From positions 1,264,828 through 1,328,827 of the forward strand of contig NZ_CP039865.1 of assembly GCF_005160265.1 (NCBI RefSeq): a stretch of 64,000 nucleotides of DNA, in the 5' to 3' direction. Positions 18,073 to 26,238 of the stretch are shown here, piece after piece (position 1 is the stretch's first letter; each line of letters starts with the position of its first letter). Below the pieces are notes generated by a model. It saw only the letters and a list, made by a program, of their open reading frames with translations, had not been told where the DNA came from and did not search any database. Source of the stretch: Phreatobacter aquaticus. Its GTDB lineage: Bacteria > Pseudomonadota > Alphaproteobacteria > Rhizobiales > Phreatobacteraceae. The translations under genes and the position numbers were made by a program.

Positions 18073-18558
18073 TCAGCGCGTCCGGGTGAGGCGCAGGTTG
18101 GCAACGCCGAGCGCCAGATTCACACCGATCTGGGCTTCCACCGAGAGCGGCTGGAGCGCGATCGTGTTGCGCGACCCGCCAACCAGGGCATTGGCGCCAA
18201 GGCCGACGCCGAGCGATGCGGCGGCGCTGGCGCCCGCATAGCTGCCGGCGAGCTGGGACCGCGACAGACGGCGGGTATCAGCGAACACCTCCCAAGCGAG
18301 GATGCCCCGGCCGGTGATGCCAATATCGAGACCGACACGGGTGATGCGGCCGGCATAGGCCTCGCGGCCGCGGCGGCCATTGGCGCGGAACACGCAGCCG
18401 ACCTCACGTTGCGAAATCACCAGAAGACCGATACCCGGCGACACGTTGCAGGACAGCACGCCAACCTTCACCCGATTCTGGGCGGCGGCCGGCGTTGCTG
18501 TGAAGGCGGCCGTGCCGATCAGGGCACCGAGGGCAAGGGCGGTGAGGCGGTGGGACAT
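18073..18558 (-). CDS. DUF992 family secreted protein
   Basis: A 161-residue product from ATG 18558, preceded by GGAG. The signal peptide is LTALALGALIGTAAFTATPAAAQ. The mature part matches DUF992: VKVGVLSCNVSPGIGLLV, QREVGCVFRANG, DIGITGRGILAWEVFA and a glycine/alanine-rich end that can form two amphipathic helices (GASAAASLGVGLGANALVGG). Two cysteines (in LSCNV and VGCVF) probably form a disulfide. DUF992 proteins are abundant in Rhizobiales and have no proven role; an outer-surface or periplasmic location is inferred from the signal peptide. It is a single-gene transcript with its own strong terminator. Confidence 0.9.
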   Translation of the reverse strand: MSHRLTALALGALIGTAAFTATPAAAQNRVKVGVLSCNVSPGIGLLVISQREVGCVFRANGRRGREAYAGRITRVGLDIGITGRGILAWEVFADTRRLSRSQLAGSYAGASAAASLGVGLGANALVGGSRNTIALQPLSVEAQIGVNLALGVANLRLTRTR

Positions 18559-18693
18559 GGGATTCTCCGGTCGATGATGATGTCGGAGCATCAACGCGCC
18601 GGATCGCCAATGGTTGCGGCCGGTGGTCTGCTGCCCTATTCCCAGAGGCCTGCCGGCCGAAAGCGCCGGCCCAGCGAAGGGTAACAGGGCGAC

Positions 18694-19857
18694 ATGAGTG
18701 AGGCGGAACGCGCGAAGGAGCTCTTCCTCGCTGGTCTTGACCAGCTCGACCGGCGGCAATTCGCCGAAGCCGAGCGCCAGTTCCGCGCGGCACTTGAGCT
18801 TGCGCCGGGCCGTGCGTCGATCCGGACCAATCTGGCCGTTGTGCTGGCTGACCAGGGCAAGAACCGGGAGGCTCTGGACATTGCGCGAGACCTCGTCGCC
18901 GAGGACCCGTCCAATGACGAGGCGCTTCTGGTCGCTGCCAAGGCCGCTTCCGACGCAGACGAACCGGACGAGGCACTGCGCCTCTGGAAGATAGTGCTCG
19001 AGCGCGACATTGATCGTATTCGCGCCCATTTCGGTATCGCGGCCGCCTATCGCCAGAAGGGGCAGACCGTCGAGGCGCTCGCCGCCTATGAACGCGTCCT
19101 GCGCCTGCAGCCAGACCATCTCCACGCCGCGATCAACCGTGGCAATATCCTGTTCGAGCAGGAGAAATTCGCTCAGGCCCTTGAGTTGTACCGTCGCGCG
19201 GCCGCCAGCAACCCCGGGAGCGCCCTGGCCTGGATCGCGGTCGGCAATGCCCGGCTGCGGCTTGCCCAGCAGCTGCGGGCCGGCCGAAAACCGGCGCCCG
19301 GCGAACCGGATCAGGCCGATCTCAGCCTTCAGGCCTACAAGCGGGCCCTGTCCATCGATCGCAACGCCGCCGATGCCTGGCAGGGCGCGGGCTTTGCGCA
19401 GCTCGCCGCAGGCGCCGCCGCCGAGGCACTGCGCTCGTTCGATCAGGCGCTGGCGCTCGGTCCGCATTCCGCCGCCCTGCTGGCCGGCAAGAGCTGCGCG
19501 CTCTTCGACCTTGGCCGTGCTCGCGAAGCGCTCGTACCGGGCCTGAAAGCCGTCGAACTCGACCCCAACGAGCCGGGTGGCTGGACCAGCCTCGGCAATA
19601 TCCAGTGCGATACCGGGCAGGCCGCCGAGGCGCTCGTGTCCCAGGACCGCGCGCTGGCGCTCGATCCGTCGCTCAGGGACGCCTGGAATGGCCGGGGCAA
19701 CGCGCTGCGCAACCTGCAGCGCCCGCGCGAGGCGATCGCGGCCTATGACCGCGCACTGGCGCTGGACCCTGATTTTGCCGTCGCCCGCGACAATCGCGCG
19801 AGCACCTTGCTCGACCTAGGCGACGAGGCCGTCACACCGTCTGGCCCGGCTCACTGA
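18694..19857 (+). CDS. Tetratricopeptide repeat protein
   Basis: A 387-residue soluble protein made almost wholly of TPR helices. About nine 34-residue repeats are visible, with the typical end pattern A-x-x-L-x-P, for example YERVLRLQPDHLHAAINRGN, LDRALALDPSLRDAWNGRGN and YDRALALDPDFAVARDNRAS. There is no signal peptide, membrane segment or extra catalytic domain. TPR arrays bind protein partners; the partner here is unknown. It ends ten bases before the MocR-type regulator on the same strand, so the two may share a transcript. The upstream 135-base gap is a divergent promoter region shared with the DUF992 gene. Confidence 0.88.
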   Translation: MSEAERAKELFLAGLDQLDRRQFAEAERQFRAALELAPGRASIRTNLAVVLADQGKNREALDIARDLVAEDPSNDEALLVAAKAASDADEPDEALRLWKIVLERDIDRIRAHFGIAAAYRQKGQTVEALAAYERVLRLQPDHLHAAINRGNILFEQEKFAQALELYRRAAASNPGSALAWIAVGNARLRLAQQLRAGRKPAPGEPDQADLSLQAYKRALSIDRNAADAWQGAGFAQLAAGAAAEALRSFDQALALGPHSAALLAGKSCALFDLGRAREALVPGLKAVELDPNEPGGWTSLGNIQCDTGQAAEALVSQDRALALDPSLRDAWNGRGNALRNLQRPREAIAAYDRALALDPDFAVARDNRASTLLDLGDEAVTPSGPAH

Positions 19858-19866
19858 GGGCCTGGC

Positions 19867-21372
19867 GTGGCGCCGTCCGACAGCCGATCGAAATGGGCCG
19901 GCCTGCTCGACCTGACGCTTGATCGCGCCAGTGATCAGCCCCTGTTCCAACAGGTCTATCTGCTGTTGCGTGGCGCCATTGTCGCGCATGCCCTGGCGCC
20001 TGGAACCCGCCTGCCATCAACCCGCGGCCTCGCCGAGCATCTCGGCGTGTCGCGCACCTCGGTCCTCTCAGCCTATGAGCAATTGCTGGCCGAGGGCTAT
20101 GCCGTGGGCCATCCTCGTTCCGGCACCTATGTGTCCGACGATGTGCCCCCGGCGATCACGCCGGTCGAGCCCATGGCCGGTCGTCTCGACGAGGTGCCAC
20201 GCCGCGCGCTCTCCGCGGCCGGCGCACGCTATGGCGCCTTTGGCGCGACCATCGGACCCGTTGCCGACGCTGCCTTTGCCACCGGCTGCTGTTCCATCGA
20301 TGCGGCAACGGTCGAGGCCTGGCGGCGGATCGGCGCGCGCGCGATGCGCGGCCTCGATCCGCTCAATCTCTCCTATGCCGATCCGCTGGGCGAGCCGGCG
20401 CTGCGCCAGGAGGTGGCCGAATATCTGAGAGCGTCGCGGGCCGTGGTCTGCGATCCCGATCAGATCATCATCGTGTCGGGCGCCCAGCAGGCGATCGATC
20501 TGTCGATCCGGGCGCTGATCGATCCGGGCGATGCGGTCTGGGTCGAGGACCCCGGCTATCTCGCCACCCGCTCGGCGCTGACAGCCGCCGGCGCGCGGCT
20601 GGTGCCTGTGCCGGTCGACGAGCATGGCCTGCGGGTCGGCAGCGGCATAGCGGCGGCCCCGACGGCACGGGCCGCCTATATCACGCCCTCCCACCAATAT
20701 CCGACCGGTGCGATCATGAGCATGGCGCGCCGGCTCGATCTCCTGGCTTGGGCGGCCGAGACCGGCGGCTGGATCATCGAGGACGATTACGACAGCGAGT
20801 TCCGCTATGTCGGCCGTCCGCTCGCCTCCCTGCAGGGGCTCGATCGCTCGGGGTCCGTCATCTATGTCGGCACGCTTAGCAAGGTGCTGTTTCCCGGCAT
20901 CCGGCTCGGCTTCGCGGTGGTGCCCAAGCCGCTGGTGGATGCCTTCCGCGGCGCCCGTTTTCTGACCGACCGGCATCCGCCAGCACTGCAGCAGGCCATG
21001 GCGGCCACCTTCATGCACCAGGGTCTGCTCACCAGCCATATCCGGCGCATGCGCCAGCACTATCGCGAGGCGCGCGACGTCGTGGTCGATGCCATCGGCC
21101 GCCACATGGGCGACCTCGTCGATATCGAGGTGCCGGAATGCGGCATCCAGCTGGTCGTCCACTTCAAGGAGCCGATCTCCGACCTGGCAGTGGCCGAGGC
21201 CGCGGCACGGCACGGCGTCACCGTCCGGCCGGTGAGCCCGCTCTATATCGACCAGCCCGCGCGTCAGGGCCTGGTCCTCGGCTATTCCGGCTTCGATCTG
21301 CACCGGCTGCGCAGCGCTGCTGCCGATCTGGCTCGCGCAACGCGATCGGCTGCCATCAGAGGCCTGGCCTAG
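19867..21372 (+). CDS. MocR/PdxR-type GntR-aminotransferase transcriptional regulator
   Basis: A 501-residue fusion of an N-terminal GntR winged helix (about residues 22-95; PLFQQVYLLLRGAIVAHAL, RGLAEHLGVSRTSVLSAYEQL) to a fold-type I aminotransferase-like domain. The PLP lysine is K339 in YVGTLSKVLFPG, and other cofactor contacts are seen in SGAQQAIDL, PSHQYPTG and IIEDDYDSEFRY. MocR proteins sense PLP or amino-compound aldimines and regulate nearby genes. The start is GTG 19867. No aminotransferase or pdx gene lies next to it, so the target is not obvious. Its stop overlaps by four bases the stop of the convergent PPC-domain gene. Confidence 0.93.
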   Translation: MAPSDSRSKWAGLLDLTLDRASDQPLFQQVYLLLRGAIVAHALAPGTRLPSTRGLAEHLGVSRTSVLSAYEQLLAEGYAVGHPRSGTYVSDDVPPAITPVEPMAGRLDEVPRRALSAAGARYGAFGATIGPVADAAFATGCCSIDAATVEAWRRIGARAMRGLDPLNLSYADPLGEPALRQEVAEYLRASRAVVCDPDQIIIVSGAQQAIDLSIRALIDPGDAVWVEDPGYLATRSALTAAGARLVPVPVDEHGLRVGSGIAAAPTARAAYITPSHQYPTGAIMSMARRLDLLAWAAETGGWIIEDDYDSEFRYVGRPLASLQGLDRSGSVIYVGTLSKVLFPGIRLGFAVVPKPLVDAFRGARFLTDRHPPALQQAMAATFMHQGLLTSHIRRMRQHYREARDVVVDAIGRHMGDLVDIEVPECGIQLVVHFKEPISDLAVAEAAARHGVTVRPVSPLYIDQPARQGLVLGYSGFDLHRLRSAAADLARATRSAAIRGLA

Positions 21373-22226
21373 AGCGCCTCGACGACCAGTTCCATGGTCA
21401 TCAGAACCGGATTGTCGCCGCGCACCAGCCGGCCCTCGGCGAGGCCGCCGGTATAATCGACCAGCACCACGTCCAGTTCGGCCTTCAGCTCGCCCTTGGC
21501 GTCGGGCAGGATGCGGCCCCAGCGGATGGCGATCTCGGTCGCGAAATTGTCGATCGCCGTCCCGTCCTCGAACCGCGCGCCGATCGTGCTGCCGACCCCG
21601 CCGTGGATGCGTGCCCGCCCGATCCCCTGCTCGCGGCAGAAGGCCTCCAGCGTGTGGGCGAAGTCCTGGTTCGGCCCGAGCCGCATGGCCAAGACCCGCT
21701 TCGGCGCGGGTACGCCCGCCACTGTGGACGGCAGCGGCGAAAACAGCTTGAAATTGGTCTCTTGGTCGACAACGCCGGTAAAGGCCGCGCCATCGATGCC
21801 GAGCGCTGTCACCTCGAAGCGCTCGGCGACCATGGTCTCATCCGGCATGATGTGGCCGCCGGTGACCTTGCCGTCAGCCTCGGTCCACAGCGCGTGGCAG
21901 TGGAAGAACGGCCCGCCATCGCGCGTGCCGAACGTCATCGCGGCGTTCTTAAGCTTGGTCACGCCCGGCGGGCGGAACACGGCGCTGTAGAAGGCGGCAT
22001 TGGCGCCATCCGTCGACAGCGCCGGCATGACATAGGAGAAGGGCCCGAGCCGTCCGCCGGTGAGGCTTGCGACACCGCTGGCAAAGCCCGCCGCGGCAAA
22101 GCCGCGCCGGACCGCTTCCAGCAGGTTCTCGCCCGCTTCGACGAAGAAGCTGAACTCGCGGCCCTTCGCTTCCACCCAATGGACGCGGATGGCATCGACC
22201 GGGCCGGGTTGCTTGATAGCACGCAT
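21369..22226 (-). CDS. Tandem PPC-domain (DUF296) protein
   Basis: A 285-residue protein with two copies of the PPC/DUF296 fold. The first copy (about 20-150) has HCHALWTEADGKVTGGHIMPDE, close to the family's histidine-rich site; the second (about 175-285) begins RVLAMRLGPNQDFAHTLEAFCREQGIGRARI. PPC domains occur in plant AT-hook proteins and in small bacterial proteins of unknown activity. It is the last gene of an IclR-thiolase-acyl-CoA synthetase operon, and its ATG shares one base with the synthetase stop. The coupling suggests it binds or converts an acyl-CoA intermediate, but this is inference only. Confidence 0.75.
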   Translation of the reverse strand: MRAIKQPGPVDAIRVHWVEAKGREFSFFVEAGENLLEAVRRGFAAAGFASGVASLTGGRLGPFSYVMPALSTDGANAAFYSAVFRPPGVTKLKNAAMTFGTRDGGPFFHCHALWTEADGKVTGGHIMPDETMVAERFEVTALGIDGAAFTGVVDQETNFKLFSPLPSTVAGVPAPKRVLAMRLGPNQDFAHTLEAFCREQGIGRARIHGGVGSTIGARFEDGTAIDNFATEIAIRWGRILPDAKGELKAELDVVLVDYTGGLAEGRLVRGDNPVLMTMELVVEAL

Positions 22227-23860
22227 CAGCCGGCCCTCTTGGCGATCTGGTCGAGCAGGCCGCGGGCCTCCAACTCGTCCTTCACCATGCGCTTCGGCAC
22301 CTTGCCATAGCCGGATTTCGGCAGCGCCTCCCAGAAGAAGAAGCGCTTCGGCATCTTGTAGCGCGGCACCTTGGCGGCGAGATATTCGGCGATCTCGCCC
22401 TCCGAGACCTGCATGCCCTCACGCGCCACACAGACCGCGATGCCGACCTCGCCCCAGACGGGATCGGGAACGCCGACGATGGCGACCTCGCCGATCGCCG
22501 GATGGGTCAGCACCTTCTCCTCGACCTCGCGCGGATAGATGTTGGAGCCGCCGGAAATGTACATGTCGGAGGCCCGGCCGGTGATGTAGACGAAGCCCTC
22601 CTCGTCCATGTGGCCGAGATCGCCGGTGCGGAACCAGCCGTCGCGGAAGGCCTTCGCATTGGCCTCCGGGTTCTCGTAATAGCCGGCAAAGACGGCGGGG
22701 CCGATGGCGCAGATCTCGCCGGTCTCGAAGGGCTGCAACTCGCGGCCATTGTCGTCCTGGATCGACACCTGCATGCCGGTCCGCTCGAAGCCGCAGGTGC
22801 CGATGCGGGCATGCGGCCCGTCTTCCGGATCGTGGAGCGCCGGCGGCAGCACGGTGATGTTGCCGGTGACCTCGCCCAGGCCGAAATATTGCACCAGCAC
22901 CTTGCCGAGCTTGGCGAGCGCCGCCTTCTGGTCCTCGCGGTACATCGGCGCGCCGGCATAGATGATGTAGCGCAGCGACGAGTGGTCGTGCTTGTCGACG
23001 GCCGGATGCTCGACCAGCATCTTCAGGATCGTCGGCACGGTGAACATGTTGGTCACGCGGTGCTTTGCGATCAGCCGGAACGCCTCGTCGATATCGAAGC
23101 GCTCGGTCGGCAGCAGGATGGTCGGCACGGCGCGCGCCGCCTGGCAGAGCTGGTGGACGCCGGCGCCATGGGAGAGTGGGGCGACAACCAGCGAGGCATC
23201 GCTCTCGGTCGTGCCCGGCATCAGGTCGCAGAGATGGTTGGTGACGACGAAGGCCATCTGGCCATGGGTCAGCACGGAGGCCTTCGAGCGCCCGGTCGTG
23301 CCGGAGGTGAAGAAGAACCAGCAAGGGTCGTCGTGATCGACCGCCACATCGGCAAAGGCCTTGCCGGCATTGGCCTTGATGACGTCGGTGAGCGAGGTCT
23401 CGCCGAAGGGCGCGTCCCCGATCCGCCAGGTGAACTCGATGGCCGGGCAGCGCGCCTGAACCGTCTCCGCATGCTCGGGGAAATCGGCATGGCAGAGGAA
23501 GGCCTTGGCGCCCGACGAGATCGCGAGTTCCGCCACCTCATCGGCCATCAGCCGGAAATTGGTCGGCACCCAGACGGCGCCGATCTTGAACGTGGCGAAC
23601 ATCGACCAGAACATCTCGTCGCAGTTCTTGGAATGGACGAGCACACGGTCGCCCTTGCCGATGCCGCGTGCCGCCATGCCGGCAGCGAGCGCCGACACCT
23701 CGGCCTCGATCTCCTTCCAGGTCCAGGTCCGGTCGGCCCAGATGAAGCCGGGACGGCTGCCGTGGCGGCGGGCGTTCTGGGTGAGGATATGGGCGAGGTT
23801 CATCACGCGGCGCGAGACGCGCGCCACGCCGCCCGTTGGGTTGCTGGCCGTAGTGCTCAC
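22226..23860 (-). CDS. Acyl-CoA synthetase (AMP-forming)
   Basis: A 544-residue ANL-superfamily ligase that activates a carboxylic acid to its CoA thioester via an acyl-adenylate. The P-loop is FFFTSGTTGRSKAS (about 186-199). Other core motifs are YIIYAGAPMYRED, GLGEVTGN, DGWFRTGDLGHMDEEGFVYITGRASD, SGGSNIYPREVEE and the C-terminal catalytic lysine region PKSGYGKVPKRM. No membrane segment is present. The substrate pocket does not identify the acid. It overlaps the upstream thiolase by four bases and touches the downstream PPC gene, forming one coupled unit under an IclR regulator, so it probably starts degradation of an imported acid. Confidence 0.92.
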   Translation of the reverse strand: MSTTASNPTGGVARVSRRVMNLAHILTQNARRHGSRPGFIWADRTWTWKEIEAEVSALAAGMAARGIGKGDRVLVHSKNCDEMFWSMFATFKIGAVWVPTNFRLMADEVAELAISSGAKAFLCHADFPEHAETVQARCPAIEFTWRIGDAPFGETSLTDVIKANAGKAFADVAVDHDDPCWFFFTSGTTGRSKASVLTHGQMAFVVTNHLCDLMPGTTESDASLVVAPLSHGAGVHQLCQAARAVPTILLPTERFDIDEAFRLIAKHRVTNMFTVPTILKMLVEHPAVDKHDHSSLRYIIYAGAPMYREDQKAALAKLGKVLVQYFGLGEVTGNITVLPPALHDPEDGPHARIGTCGFERTGMQVSIQDDNGRELQPFETGEICAIGPAVFAGYYENPEANAKAFRDGWFRTGDLGHMDEEGFVYITGRASDMYISGGSNIYPREVEEKVLTHPAIGEVAIVGVPDPVWGEVGIAVCVAREGMQVSEGEIAEYLAAKVPRYKMPKRFFFWEALPKSGYGKVPKRMVKDELEARGLLDQIAKRAG

Positions 23861-25026
23861 TTGGACCGCTCCAGGATCGACACGTAATTGGCGACAGCCG
23901 CGCCGCCCATGTTGAACACGCCGGCAAGCGACGCGCCCGGCAGCTGCATGTCGCCGGCTTCGCCCATCAGCTGCATCGCGGCCATGACATGCTGCGATAC
24001 GCCGGTGGCGCCCAGCGGATGGCCGCGCGACTTGAGGCCACCCGACAGGTTCACCGGCAGCCGGCCGCCACGCGACGACTGACCTTCGCGCGCAACGCGC
24101 CAGCCCTGGCCGGGTTCGGCAAGCCCCATCGCCTCATATTCGATCATCTCGGCGACGGTGAAGCAGTCATGGGTCTCGACGAGGTCGAGATCGTCAATCG
24201 TGATGCCGGCATCTTCCTTGGCGCGGGTCCAGGTGCGGCGCGCGCCCTCGAAGGCGATGGGGTCGCGGCGCGACAGGGGAAGCATGTCATTCATGTGCCG
24301 GCGGGCGCGGAACGAAATGGCGCGCTGCAGTGTTGCGGCCGTCTCGGCATCGGCGACCACGAGAGCCGCCGCGCCATCCGAGACCAGCGAGCAATCGGTG
24401 CGGCGCAAGGGGCCGGCAACCAGCGGGTTCTTCTCCGACACCGTGTTGCAGAAGTCGAAGCCAAAATCCTTGCGCATATGGGCCAGCGGATTGGCCAGAC
24501 CATGGACATGGTTCTTGGCGGCGATCATGGCGAGCTCTTCCGAGCGGTCGCCGTGGCGCTGGAAATAGTTCTGCGCAATGCGGCCGAAAATGCCGGCAAA
24601 GCCCTGGTCGCCGGCTTCTTCCTTGCGGTAGCAGGCGGTGAGCAGGATATCGCCGAGCTCCGCGCCCGGCGTCGCGGTCATCTTCTCGGCGCCGATCACC
24701 AGCGCGATACGGCCGCGGCCGCTCTCGATGAAGTCGAGGGCCGAATAGAGCGCGGCGGAGCCGGTGGCGCAGGCATTCTCCAGATGGGTGGCCGGCACAT
24801 AGGCCAGTTCCGGCATATTGAGCGCCACCAGAGAGCCTTCGAAGGCCTGCTTGGAGAAGCCATTGTTGTAGACGCCGACGGTGATCGCATCGACATCGGC
24901 CGGGCCGACGCCGGCATGGGCGAGGGCATCGGTGGCAACGCGGCCGATCAGGCTCTCGACATCGGGATCGTCCAGCTTGCCGAAGGGGATGTGGGCCCAG
25001 CCCACGATTGCGGCGCGATTGGCCAT
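23857..25026 (-). CDS. Thiolase family protein (SCP-x-like acetyl-CoA acetyltransferase)
   Basis: A 389-residue thiolase-fold protein. The nucleophilic cysteine is C86 in THLENACATGSAAL, and the C-terminal active-site histidine is in GGLKSRGHPLGATGV, with HDCFTVAEMIEYEAMGL before it. This pattern is that of SCP-2/SCP-x type thiolases, which cleave 3-oxoacyl-CoA; many such proteins have unverified substrates. An AGGAG directly abuts the ATG at 25035 but stands nine bases before the ATG at 25026, so I choose the latter (MANRAAIVGW). It lies just after the iclR stop and overlaps the synthetase gene by four bases. Confidence 0.88.
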   Translation of the reverse strand: MANRAAIVGWAHIPFGKLDDPDVESLIGRVATDALAHAGVGPADVDAITVGVYNNGFSKQAFEGSLVALNMPELAYVPATHLENACATGSAALYSALDFIESGRGRIALVIGAEKMTATPGAELGDILLTACYRKEEAGDQGFAGIFGRIAQNYFQRHGDRSEELAMIAAKNHVHGLANPLAHMRKDFGFDFCNTVSEKNPLVAGPLRRTDCSLVSDGAAALVVADAETAATLQRAISFRARRHMNDMLPLSRRDPIAFEGARRTWTRAKEDAGITIDDLDLVETHDCFTVAEMIEYEAMGLAEPGQGWRVAREGQSSRGGRLPVNLSGGLKSRGHPLGATGVSQHVMAAMQLMGEAGDMQLPGASLAGVFNMGGAAVANYVSILERSK

Positions 25027-25031
25027 GGTGG

Positions 25032-25898
25032 TCATCTCCTCTCGTTCGCCCGGCGGGCGGTGGAAGCCGCGACCGGAGCTGTCGTTGTTTTCGTGTCGTG
25101 TTCGAGCGCGAATGTGCCGAGCCTGGCTTCCAGGCGGCGCACCTCGGCGCCGAGCAGGCCCACCAGGACTGGTTCGCGGTCAGGCTGCATGCGGCTCTCG
25201 ACAGCAGCCAGCGACAGGCAGCCGTCCGGCTGTCCGCGACCATCGCGCACCACCATTCCGATCCCCCAGGAACCCGGGAACAGAAGGCCGCGGTTGAAGC
25301 TGTAGCCCTTGGCGCGAGCCTCCGCGACCAGATCGAGGATCAGCGCGCGCGACAGCATCGGGTAGCGTTCGGCCAGGATCGCGGCATTGGCGTCCAGGAT
25401 ATCCACGACCTCCGCCTCGGTGCGGGCTGCAAGCAGTGCAATCCCGCCGGCGCCGACGCCGAGCGGATGGCGGTCACCCGCCGATAGCACGTGGGAGCGG
25501 ATCGGGAAGGGTCCGTCCTCGCGCTGCAGGCAGACCACGAACCCATCGCGCCTGACCTGCAGGAAGGCCGCATCACCGGTCTCGACGGCGAGGCGCGCGA
25601 CGCCCTCGGCCGCCAGCCGGTGAATGCCGAAACGATCCGCCGCCAGCGTCCCCAGCACGAAGGTCTCGGGGCCAAGGAAATAGCGCCGGCTCTCCGGATC
25701 CTGCTCGGCAAGTCCCGCCCCGATCAGCGCCACCAGAATGCGCCGGCAGGTCGGCTTTGAGAGACCGGATGCCGCGACCAGCTGGGACAGCCCGGCGCCC
25801 ATTGTGCCGTGGCCAGCCACCAGCCGCAGAAGCTGAGCGGCCCGCCCGATGCTCTGGGCGCCCGTCGTCTCCGCCTCGCCTTCGTTGCGCTGCAGCAT
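25032..25898 (-). CDS. IclR-family transcriptional regulator
   Basis: A 288-residue regulator with an N-terminal winged helix (about 14-75; AAQLLRLVAGHG, LSQLVAASGLSKPTCRRILVAL) and a C-terminal IclR effector domain (FVVCLQREDGPFPIRSHVLSAGDRHPLGVGAGGIALLAA). Such proteins bind a small carboxylate and an inverted-repeat operator. It is the first gene of the thiolase-synthetase-PPC operon, and lies head to head with a TRAP transporter gene. Two GTCCA-N5-TGGAC sites between the two starts are the likely operators, so it probably controls both uptake and CoA-activation of one substrate. Confidence 0.92.
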   Translation of the reverse strand: MLQRNEGEAETTGAQSIGRAAQLLRLVAGHGTMGAGLSQLVAASGLSKPTCRRILVALIGAGLAEQDPESRRYFLGPETFVLGTLAADRFGIHRLAAEGVARLAVETGDAAFLQVRRDGFVVCLQREDGPFPIRSHVLSAGDRHPLGVGAGGIALLAARTEAEVVDILDANAAILAERYPMLSRALILDLVAEARAKGYSFNRGLLFPGSWGIGMVVRDGRGQPDGCLSLAAVESRMQPDREPVLVGLLGAEVRRLEARLGTFALEHDTKTTTAPVAASTARRANERR

Positions 25899-25903
25899 AG
25901 CTG

Positions 25904-26013
25904 ATCCACATTATGGACCAAAAAGTCCACCTTCGAGCGTTGACACGTCCTGCATTTGGCTGCATTCGTCAACGCCAAAGTTCATAAGCTCAGACATAGT
26001 CCATCATGTGGAC
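25904..26013. promoter_or_regulatory. Divergent operator region with GTCCA-N5-TGGAC sites
   Basis: Two near-identical inverted repeats lie in the 340 bases between the divergent iclR and DctQM genes: ATCCA-CATTA-TGGAC at 25904-25918 and GTCCA-TCATG-TGGAC at 25999-26013. A third palindrome, TGGAC-CAAAAA-GTCCA (25914-25929), overlaps the first site. A plus-strand TTGACA (25940-25945) lies between them, but a matching -10 is poor. The rest of the gap up to 26238 shows nothing else notable. Binding by the adjacent IclR protein is inferred. Confidence 0.6.
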
Positions 26014-26238
26014 CGCTTGATCTGCGAAAGTCTGGCGCTGAACCTTCGGTGGGCTTGACGTCCTTCGGGCCGTTTCGTCTTCATCGGGCACAAGACGAAG
26101 GCAGGCCACCGCCCGTGGACCCGCCATACGGGAGAAACGGACCATGTCGGACATCGCACGCTGCGGCGGTGCGGCTGCCTCGGGGCCTTGCGCCGCCGGT
26201 ATCGCTGCCAGTTCCTTCATCAAGATCAGCGGCCGGTC

